A stretch of DNA of 64,000 nucleotides from Solibacter sp039934035. Its GTDB lineage: Bacteria > Acidobacteriota > Terriglobia > Bryobacterales > Bryobacteraceae. The translations under genes were made by a program, and so were the position numbers. Location: contig JBDTMZ010000156.1 of the NCBI GenBank assembly GCA_039934035.1, forward strand, positions 74,973-138,972, read 5' to 3'. Shown piece after piece: positions 34,928 to 42,082 of this stretch. The notes under the pieces are model-generated. The model saw only the letters and a list, made by a program, of their open reading frames with translations. It was not told where the DNA came from and made no database searches. Within the stretch, counting starts at the first letter, position 1; each line of letters starts with the position of its first letter.

Positions 34928-36355
34928 ATGAACCCCACACCACGAACTCCAGGATGGTACCTACTGACTCGCCACTGGGCGACGCTCACCGGCGCGGCGC
35001 TGGTTGCGACGGCGGGGTTTTCCCTGCTTTTTGTGGCTCCGCAGGAGGTCCGCGGGCACGCCTCCAACCCCTATGTCGGAATCGTTCTGTTCCTGATTCT
35101 ACCGTTCGTATTCTTTGCGGGGCTGGGGCTGATTGCGGCGGGCCTTTATATCAGCAAGCGCGAACTTCGGGAGAGCTTGACCGGGATTCAGTTCGATCGC
35201 AAAGTGGCGATGCGGCGTCTGGGCATCTTCTGCCTGGTGACAACGCTGTTGAACGTCCTGATCGGCACGCAACTGACCTATCGGGCCGTGAAGCACATGG
35301 AAACACCGCAATTCTGCGGCGCGACTTGCCATACGATGGCGCCGGAATTCGCCGCCTACCAGAATTCGCCGCACTCCCGGGTGGAATGCGTAGAGTGCCA
35401 CGTGTCTCCGGGCGCTGCGGGTTGGGTGCAAAGCAAGACGAATGGACTCCGGCAGCTGGTTCAGACTGTCTTCCATAAGGTACCGAAGCCGATCCCTTCG
35501 GCCATCGAGAGCGGTCGCCTGGTGCCCGCCCGGGAAACCTGCGAGAACTGCCATTGGCCGCAAAAATTCGGCGGCGTCCGTCTTCGTGTGATGAGCAAGT
35601 TTGCGGAGGACGAACAGAATAGCCGGTCGGAAACCGTGCTCTTGATGCTGGTGGGGGGAGACGGGATTTCCGGTATTCACGGGGCACACCTCGGGCCTGG
35701 GGTTCACATCCGTTTCGCGCCCGACGACGCCGCGCGGCAGTCGATCTCAAGAGTCGAGTATCGAAATACAGTCACTGGCGAATCCAGGTCTTTCACGAAT
35801 GGCGCCACAGCGCCCAAGGCACTACCGGTGGTGGAGATGCAATGCGTAGATTGCCACAATCGCCCGACCCATTCGTTCGATTTGCCCGAGCGGGCGTTGG
35901 ACAAGGCACTTGCCGCGGGCGAGCTCCCTTCCACGCTGCCGTACATCAAGAAGAAAAGCCTGGAGGTCTTGAAGACTGCGTACCCCAGCAGGGACGACGC
36001 TGCCGGCAAACTCCCAGCGGCATTGGTGGAGTTCTACCGGAGCGAACACCCCGAGGTATACGCGCGGCGCGCCCAAGACATCGAGGCCGCGGCGAAGAAG
36101 GTACTCGCGATCTATAACAGAAACGTATTCCCCGAACTCGGTGTCAAGTGGGGTACCTATCCAAACAATCTCGGCCACACGGATTCTCCAGGATGTTTTC
36201 GCTGTCACGACGGCGCACACGTGAGCGCGGACGGGAAAGCGATCGGGCAGGACTGCAATTCCTGTCACGAACCGCTGTCCATGGAAGAGACCTCGCCGGA
36301 AATCCTGAAGACACTGGGTCTGGCAGGCCGCCTTTCGAAGCTTCAGAGGCAATGA
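34928..36355 (+). CDS. NapC/NirT-type membrane multihaem cytochrome c (six haem sites)
   Basis: 475 residues. Three TM helices (about residues 17-37, 50-74, 98-118) are followed by an exported domain with haem motifs CGATCH (130-135, CX3CH), CVECH (154-158), CENCH (205-209), CVDCH (306-310), CFRCH (423-427) and CNSCH (443-447). NapC/NirT/NrfH proteins pass electrons from the quinol pool to periplasmic reductases. The CGATCHTMAPE stretch with the Met is like the first haem of that family. The gene overlaps the next by 4 bp (ATGA), so the unknown protein downstream is probably part of the same process. No terminal reductase gene is in the window. Confidence 0.88.
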   Translation: MNPTPRTPGWYLLTRHWATLTGAALVATAGFSLLFVAPQEVRGHASNPYVGIVLFLILPFVFFAGLGLIAAGLYISKRELRESLTGIQFDRKVAMRRLGIFCLVTTLLNVLIGTQLTYRAVKHMETPQFCGATCHTMAPEFAAYQNSPHSRVECVECHVSPGAAGWVQSKTNGLRQLVQTVFHKVPKPIPSAIESGRLVPARETCENCHWPQKFGGVRLRVMSKFAEDEQNSRSETVLLMLVGGDGISGIHGAHLGPGVHIRFAPDDAARQSISRVEYRNTVTGESRSFTNGATAPKALPVVEMQCVDCHNRPTHSFDLPERALDKALAAGELPSTLPYIKKKSLEVLKTAYPSRDDAAGKLPAALVEFYRSEHPEVYARRAQDIEAAAKKVLAIYNRNVFPELGVKWGTYPNNLGHTDSPGCFRCHDGAHVSADGKAIGQDCNSCHEPLSMEETSPEILKTLGLAGRLSKLQRQ

Positions 36356-37704
36356 AAGCGCCGGCAGACTCCGCAAGCGGCTCAGTTATGCCAGTCTCTC
36401 TACTACAAGCAAACGACGCCCACGGCAAAGCGCTATCGCTGAACCTGGACGGTGCCTACTACGGCACGCTGGCGGAGATCGGCGCCGGCCAGGAGGTGGC
36501 CCGCTGCTTCCTCAGCGTAGGAGCGGCATCGGGAACGGTGGCAAAGACGATCTCGGCGTACGACAAGACGGTCAGCGACGAAATCTATGGCGCCGGCACG
36601 CGGTATGTGTCGGAAGGACGGCTTTCGGCGATGCTCGATCGGGAGTACACGGTGCTGCTCAAGCGGCTTCTTGGGACATACGGGCCGAGCAAGCGCTTCT
36701 TCGTTTTTGCGGACACGATCGCCGCCCGGAACTATCAGGGGACGAACGAGCAGCACGGCTGGCTTGGCATTCGCTTCCAAGTGGAACCAGGGGCGGAACC
36801 CAGCCAGATTTTGATTCACATCAACCTGAGAGATGCGACCGCGCGGCTCCAGCAGGAAGCGGTTGGGATTCTCGGGGTCAACCTGATCTACGCCGCTTTT
36901 CACCAGAGGTCTGATGCCGGCACGCTACTGGCTGGGCTGTTCGACAAGCTCTCCGTCGAGCGCATCGAGATCGATGTAATCCGGCTCGCCGGCCCGGCAT
37001 TCGCGGCAGAGGACTCGAATCAGTGGTGCCTGGAGCTGCTCTCCCAGAAGATGGCTCATGGGATCGTTTTTGGGTGCAGTGGAGACTGCGTGGAACCGTC
37101 AGGTGTACTACGCAAACGACCGCTGGTGGTGATGCGTGGCACATTCGATTCCGACCTGGTGAACACCGGTCTGTTACAGCCCGCGAAACAAAAACTGGTG
37201 GCGGAAGGCGCTGCGTTGGAACGCGAGCCGGTGACGGTGCTCGAACTGACCACCCGGCACGTGAGCCGCGCAGGAAGTCCGAAGGTTGCCGAGATGCTGA
37301 GACGCATTCAGGCACTGACTCCGAGTTGCCCGGTAATCGCCTCAGATTTTCCAGAAACCTATTTACTAAGCCGGTATCTGCGTCGCCACTCGACGGAACC
37401 CGTGCGATTTGTCATGAGTATCGCGGCCGCCGCCAAGATCATGACTGCATCGTTTTACGAGGATTTGCCCGGCAGCTTGCTGGAGGGGCTCGGAAAACTG
37501 CTGGGGACCAACGTCAAGCTCTATGTGGCGGCCATGTCGCGGGAGTCATTTCTGGCGGCTATGGAAGATATGCAGCGACCGGTTGCGATTCGGGAGGGAG
37601 CGAAGGAGATGATCGGCTTGGATGACTTGATCCCGGTGGCACCGGTGAGTCATCTGCTGGAGTATCTGCGCACGTCGGGCCGCATTCTGGCACTTACGGA
37701 TTGA
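36352..37704 (+). CDS. Conserved protein of unknown function (family often mislabelled 'TonB-dependent receptor')
   Basis: 450 residues with no signal peptide, TM helix or beta-barrel features, so it should be cytosolic. Recognisable blocks are YYGTLAEIGAGQEVARCF, GGASGT-like GAASGTVAKTISAYD, RFFVFADTIAARNYQG, QEAVGILGVNLIYAAF and PLVVMRGTFDSD. I recall this as a widespread uncharacterised family whose database label is unsupported. The ATG at 36352 overlaps the cytochrome stop (ATGA); the longer frame to 36148 lies inside the cytochrome gene. Residues after about 330 form a second region (RHVSRAGSPKVAEMLRRIQA and later helical stretches) that may be a separate domain. Coupling to a quinol-linked cytochrome is the main clue to its role. 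Confidence 0.75.
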   Translation: MKAPADSASGSVMPVSLLQANDAHGKALSLNLDGAYYGTLAEIGAGQEVARCFLSVGAASGTVAKTISAYDKTVSDEIYGAGTRYVSEGRLSAMLDREYTVLLKRLLGTYGPSKRFFVFADTIAARNYQGTNEQHGWLGIRFQVEPGAEPSQILIHINLRDATARLQQEAVGILGVNLIYAAFHQRSDAGTLLAGLFDKLSVERIEIDVIRLAGPAFAAEDSNQWCLELLSQKMAHGIVFGCSGDCVEPSGVLRKRPLVVMRGTFDSDLVNTGLLQPAKQKLVAEGAALEREPVTVLELTTRHVSRAGSPKVAEMLRRIQALTPSCPVIASDFPETYLLSRYLRRHSTEPVRFVMSIAAAAKIMTASFYEDLPGSLLEGLGKLLGTNVKLYVAAMSRESFLAAMEDMQRPVAIREGAKEMIGLDDLIPVAPVSHLLEYLRTSGRILALTD

Positions 37705-37770
37705 AACTGGGAGATGGCTCCGTCACCGTCGCGGCTCGGTAAGTGAGTGATCTGGGATTGGCGAAGCCAA

Positions 37771-38424
37771 CTAGTTGAACCGGAGACCAATCGTCACCGG
37801 AATGAAGGTGGTGGGGACTCGATTGGTGAAGGCATAGTGGTAGCGCGCCTCCGTGAAGAACCTCCAACCCGAGTCCGCAAGCCGAACCGTGAAGCCGACG
37901 CCGCCGTTCAGACCGACAGCGCTCGCGCCCCTGGTTGCGACCGTTTCCGAGTAAACGTAGCCCTCGGGCGTGCACGGATAGCCCCACCAGTAGTAGGCGG
38001 GAGTGCAGCCGGTGTTGGGTGGCACCGTGTAGTTCTTATCGATCTGGGTGTAGCGGTAATACCAACCGCCGCCCACGACCCCGTAGACGCCGAACGGCGA
38101 GCCCTTAATCCTCTCGATCTGGCGGCGGAAATTTGCCGTCAGCGAGTAGAGACTGATCTTGCCGCTGGGCGCGTCGGCCGGGTGGGTTGAGAAAATGTCG
38201 GTGGGTAGTCCGTTCCACAGGAATTCGCCGGTGATGGAGTTCTTCTCGTCGATTTTGTAGCCTGCCGCGAGATTGAAGTTCCCGCTGATACCGGTATAGG
38301 CGCCGGTGGGATTCAGCGGCGTCGATACGCCGCCCCCAAAACCGACGATCAGCTTGTCCTGAGCCTGGAGCGGCATCAGGCAGCACGCGCCCAAGGCTAT
38401 CGAAACCAGAATCCTCGTTGACAT
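37771..38424 (-). CDS. Outer-membrane beta-barrel protein
   Basis: 217 residues. The start at 38424 gives a signal peptide (MSTRILVSIALGACCLMPLQA). The rest is alternating strands with Gly/aromatic rows (FGGGVSTPLNPTGAYTG, FNLAAGYKIDEKNSITGEF, YGVVGGGWYYRYTQ, GLNGGVGFTVRLADSGWRFF) ending in IPVTIGLRFN with a terminal Asn rather than the usual Phe. A Tyr/Trp-rich loop with two Cys (CTPAYYWWGYPC) may form a disulfide. It resembles OmpA-like or opacity-type small barrels. GGGGGAG precedes the ATG. Confidence 0.8.
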   Translation of the reverse strand: MSTRILVSIALGACCLMPLQAQDKLIVGFGGGVSTPLNPTGAYTGISGNFNLAAGYKIDEKNSITGEFLWNGLPTDIFSTHPADAPSGKISLYSLTANFRRQIERIKGSPFGVYGVVGGGWYYRYTQIDKNYTVPPNTGCTPAYYWWGYPCTPEGYVYSETVATRGASAVGLNGGVGFTVRLADSGWRFFTEARYHYAFTNRVPTTFIPVTIGLRFN

Positions 38425-38721
38425 AGAAAATAATCTCCCCCGTGGGCCACCTGTCCTGCCGATGGCCGGCCAAGGCGACAACTTCCGGCATCGCATGCGA
38501 CGCCAGCCTAATGATTCCTTTTGGCGCTTGCGGGATTTGTTTTTGTCGAGAAGGCGCTTGGGCTGAGTGGCCCCGAACCGGCCGCCACCGCCTCGACCCG
38601 GAGCGCGGCCTGCGAAGATGTGGACCGGCGCGGTCAGCGCGAAATCTTCGATCTCATTTTCACTGCCCGCTTGCCCGGTTGGGACCTGGCAGCGATTCCG
38701 GCCGGGGCAGCGGCAGCCCGT

Positions 38722-41259
38722 TCATGCCACGTGAGGAGTGCGGGCAGCGGCTTCTCCCAGCGAAGCCAACAAATCCGAGAGGTGATAGGGTTTGCGGACA
38801 AAGCCGAAGGAATCATAACCAGCCAACGAGCTCATCAGCGTCTCGTGGCTATATGCCGTCGTGAAGATCACCTTCGCGTCCGGCCGTAGTGCGCGCATAT
38901 GCAAGAAGAATTCCGGGCCGGACATGCCGGGAAGGGTCATATCGAGCAGGACCACGTCGATGTCTTTCGTGTGGAGGCGGAACAACTCCAGCGCGGCTTC
39001 GCCATCGCCGCTCTCGATCACGGAATAGCCCTTGCGGCGCAGCATCCTCGCAACGGGCATACGCAGCGACTCCTCGTCCTCGACGAACAACACGGTGGTG
39101 TCGGTCCCGTCCGGGCCGCGGTCCAGCGTCGTTTGACGAGGACGGGCCACCACCGGCGCCGCGTCGGAAAGCATGGGGAGCAGCACCTCGACCAGGGTTC
39201 CCTGGCCGGGGGTGCTTTTCACGTTGACCGCGCCGCCGTGTCCCCGGACGATTCCCTGAACCGCGGCCAGGCCCAGGCCGCGCCCGGTGAATTTGGTGGT
39301 GAAGAAAGGATCGAACATCCTCGCCCGCACCTCTTCGGTCATGCCGCAGCCCGTATCGCGGACCTCGAGCCGCAGGTAATTCCCCTCGGCTGAGCCTAGC
39401 CCTTTCTCGGCTAAGGCGTCGCCCGAAACGCGGCTCTGTGACGCGCTCACCGTAATGAACCCGCCGTCCTCCCCCAGGGCCTCCGAGGCGTTGGTCACCA
39501 GGTTCAGCACGACCTGGCGCAACTGCGCCGCGTTGGCGTGTACCGCCGGAAGATCTTCGGGCAACTGGACGCGCAAAACCGCGCGCTTCGAAATCGACAC
39601 GCTCAGAAACTGCATCATCTCGCGCACCAGGGCAGAGGCGTTGACCGTTTCCAACACGGCGCTTTCCTTCCCCGCGTAGGCGAGCAATTCACGCACGATC
39701 TCCGCCGCGCGCAGCGAGACTCCGTTAATGCGCGCAATTCCCTCGGCGGCCTCCGATCCGGCGGGCAGTAGCGTTAATGCCAGTTCCGCGTCCGCCATGA
39801 TGCTACCCAGCAGATTATTGAAGTCGTGGGCGATGCCGCCGGCCAAAACGCCGACGCTCTCCAACTTCTGGCGCGCCAGCGCTGCCTCGTGGGAGCGCTT
39901 GATTTCGGTCACGTCGATGCACGTTCCGATGTACCCCGCAAATTCTCCGTCCGGTCCGAAACGCGGAACGCCTTCGTCGCGTAACCACCGGTAGGTATCG
40001 TCCGCGCTACGCAAGCGATATTCCATCTGGAACGGCCGGCGTTGGTCGAATGCGGAAACATACGTTGACAGGCATTGCTCCCGGTCCTGCGCATGCAAAC
40101 CCGCGGTCCACCCGTCGCCCAGTTCCTCTTCCAGCGTCTTGCCGGTAAACGTCAGCCAGCCCTTATTAAAAAAAGTGCATCGCTTGTCGGGTCCCGCGAT
40201 CCAGATCAGCACCGGCGCCGTATCCGCCATGTTCCGAAAGCGCTCTTCGCTCTCGCGTAGCGCGGCTTCCGCCTGCTTGCGGTCCCGGAAGCGGCGTTCG
40301 GATTCGCGCAGTGTGACTTCCGCGCGTTCACGCTCCCCGACCTCGTGCTTGATCCGGTTTCGCTGACGCCGGATGTGGTTGGCCGCCAGCAGGGCGGCGA
40401 TCGAAAGACCGACAAAAAACGTGGCCGTATAGGAAAGGGTGCGCTGCACCTTGCCCGCGCTCAAGAGGGCGCTGGTGGTCTCCAGGTTTCGGGGCAGATA
40501 ACGTCCCCAGGGCGTCATGATGCGCATCAGTTCGCCATGCTTCGCCATTGCGCCGATTTCTTCGCGGAGTTCATCAGCCACGGCTCGCGCAGCGAAAGTT
40601 GAGGCCACCGCCATTTCGCCCTGAAGCGACGGAATCCAAATCGGCCGCAACGCCTGATTCATACACGTCACGCCATTGAACAAGGTAGAGAGAGCGCTGA
40701 TTTCGTCCGTGAACATGGCATCGGCTCGCTCCGCGCAAACGTCTTCGATGGCCTGTTTCGTCGAGGGAACCGCCTTCAACCGGGCGCTTGGCAGAATCTG
40801 GTGGAGGAGGCGCGGCACGATGGGCAGGTCCAGGTGTCCGATAACGGCCGTCGAAAGATCCTCAGGCTGCCAATACGCACTGCCGCCCCGAACGATTAGA
40901 TAATAGTCGTGTCGAAGATACGGTTCGCTGAAGTGAAGGAATCGCTTGCGCTCCTCCCTAATGGTGACCAAGGGCCAGAGGTCGACATCCCCCTCCCGCA
41001 AGGAGCGTTCCGAGCTCTTCGGGCCGAAGATCCACTCCAGCCGGATCCCGCGGCGGCGCGCAGCTTCTGCCACCAACTCGACCGCGAAGCCGGTGGCGGC
41101 CCCATTCGCACCCCTGGTCTGAAACGGCGGCGCTTCCTCCCAGCCGATTCGATAGACCTGCGCTCGCCGGTGGGGCGCACCGGGGGCGGTCGCGACATAG
41201 ATTCCAATCGAGCCGGCAGCAACGAAGGCCACGAGCCACAGCCAGCTCCGCTTCCTCAT
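38722..41259 (-). CDS. Hybrid sensor histidine kinase with a solute-binding sensor and a receiver domain
   Basis: 845 residues. The order is a signal-anchor (RSWLWLVAFVAAGSIGIYVA), a family-3-type solute-binding domain (YRIGWEEAPPFQTRGANG, GFAVELVAEAARRRGI, PLVTIREERKRFLHFSEPY), a TM helix (YTATFFVGLSIAALLAA), a coiled stretch, a PAS domain (FRNMADTAPVLIWIAGPDKR), the H box of the NtrB-like type (LAGGIAHDFNNLLGSI), the ATP-binding domain (VVLNLVTNASEALG, DTGCGMTEE, GRGLGLAAVQGIV), and a receiver with Asp in VVLLDMTLPGMSG. It should sense an external amino-acid-like ligand. It is the only complete kinase in the cluster with a PAS domain. Confidence 0.9.
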   Translation of the reverse strand: MRKRSWLWLVAFVAAGSIGIYVATAPGAPHRRAQVYRIGWEEAPPFQTRGANGAATGFAVELVAEAARRRGIRLEWIFGPKSSERSLREGDVDLWPLVTIREERKRFLHFSEPYLRHDYYLIVRGGSAYWQPEDLSTAVIGHLDLPIVPRLLHQILPSARLKAVPSTKQAIEDVCAERADAMFTDEISALSTLFNGVTCMNQALRPIWIPSLQGEMAVASTFAARAVADELREEIGAMAKHGELMRIMTPWGRYLPRNLETTSALLSAGKVQRTLSYTATFFVGLSIAALLAANHIRRQRNRIKHEVGERERAEVTLRESERRFRDRKQAEAALRESEERFRNMADTAPVLIWIAGPDKRCTFFNKGWLTFTGKTLEEELGDGWTAGLHAQDREQCLSTYVSAFDQRRPFQMEYRLRSADDTYRWLRDEGVPRFGPDGEFAGYIGTCIDVTEIKRSHEAALARQKLESVGVLAGGIAHDFNNLLGSIMADAELALTLLPAGSEAAEGIARINGVSLRAAEIVRELLAYAGKESAVLETVNASALVREMMQFLSVSISKRAVLRVQLPEDLPAVHANAAQLRQVVLNLVTNASEALGEDGGFITVSASQSRVSGDALAEKGLGSAEGNYLRLEVRDTGCGMTEEVRARMFDPFFTTKFTGRGLGLAAVQGIVRGHGGAVNVKSTPGQGTLVEVLLPMLSDAAPVVARPRQTTLDRGPDGTDTTVLFVEDEESLRMPVARMLRRKGYSVIESGDGEAALELFRLHTKDIDVVLLDMTLPGMSGPEFFLHMRALRPDAKVIFTTAYSHETLMSSLAGYDSFGFVRKPYHLSDLLASLGEAAARTPHVA

Positions 41260-41403
41260 TCCGATATCCCCATGGCATGCTTCGCGATGCACGAATCATA
41301 CAACTGCACTCACCCGAACGACAGGGCTCGGAGACTCATTGTAAAGAAGTTCGGTGGCGTGGGCAAGATCGGTGCGGATCGGTGCGGACGAAGGAGGGCC
41401 AAA

Positions 41404-41781
41404 CTAGCCGGAAGCCCCGGCGACGATGCCACTCCGGGGAACCCCTGGCGCGGCAAACATCTCGTCGGCGGCAGCCAGTGCCTGGCCGGCAGTGACGGCG
41501 CCTGCTCCGGTTGCGCGGTCATCCTCGGTGACAAGGAGCACCTGCATGGCTGGCCGGTACAACTGCGCTGTCGAGGCCAAGCTGCGTCCCTCCGGGCTGC
41601 CGTCGGCGAGCATCAAGTGTATGGCACGGGAGTGAAGCCTGACGAAGCCAAGTGCTTTAGCCGTGTCGCAGGCGTCCAGCACGAAGTAGCCCCGGCCTTG
41701 AAGATCGCGTATAAGACGCTCTCTTGTGCCTGGGAGGCGGACTGCCACGAGGATTGTCGGTAGTGAGAAACGTTCAGTCAT
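41404..41781 (-). CDS. Degenerate response-regulator receiver-like protein
   Basis: 125 residues. The order of elements follows a receiver domain: strand one (TILVAVRLPGTRERLIRD), central strand with the Asp candidate (IHLMLADGSPEGRSLAS), Thr/Ser strand (MQVLLVTEDDRA) and a Gly/Ala-rich end. The usual acidic pair after strand one is absent, so phosphorylation is doubtful. The start is set at the ATG at 41781; an upstream in-frame ATG (about 41850) is possible. It lies between two hybrid kinases, suggesting a decoy or inactive partner. Confidence 0.55.
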   Translation of the reverse strand: MTERFSLPTILVAVRLPGTRERLIRDLQGRGYFVLDACDTAKALGFVRLHSRAIHLMLADGSPEGRSLASTAQLYRPAMQVLLVTEDDRATGAGAVTAGQALAAADEMFAAPGVPRSGIVAGASG

Positions 41782-42082
41782 CTGATACGGCCTGGTGGGG
41801 CGGTGGCGCAGGGCCGCTCCGATTTTCACGTTGATGTCGGTCAGTATCATCGCACTCTCGTTCCCCGGGTGGATGCAGCTCAACGGACACGCGATGCAAT
41901 TTCGCAGCGAATTTAGTGAGGTGGGTTCTCTCTCCGCGGCCGCGCGTGAAAAACAACACTTGCGCGCACGCGGCCAGCCGAGGGATGGCAGCAACTTCGT
42001 CAGCGGCTATGAGCTTTCCGGCGAGGTGTCGAACTGACTATGTGGCTGAACGGTCCGGAAGAGCAAGCCGCGGCCGGGGGCA
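41782..42082. other. 301-bp intergenic region, no confident feature
   Basis: The region is the upstream area of the degenerate receiver and the downstream area of the second hybrid kinase. No promoter pair, repeat or RNA structure was recognised. Overlapping frames here have no family character. Confidence 0.35.
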
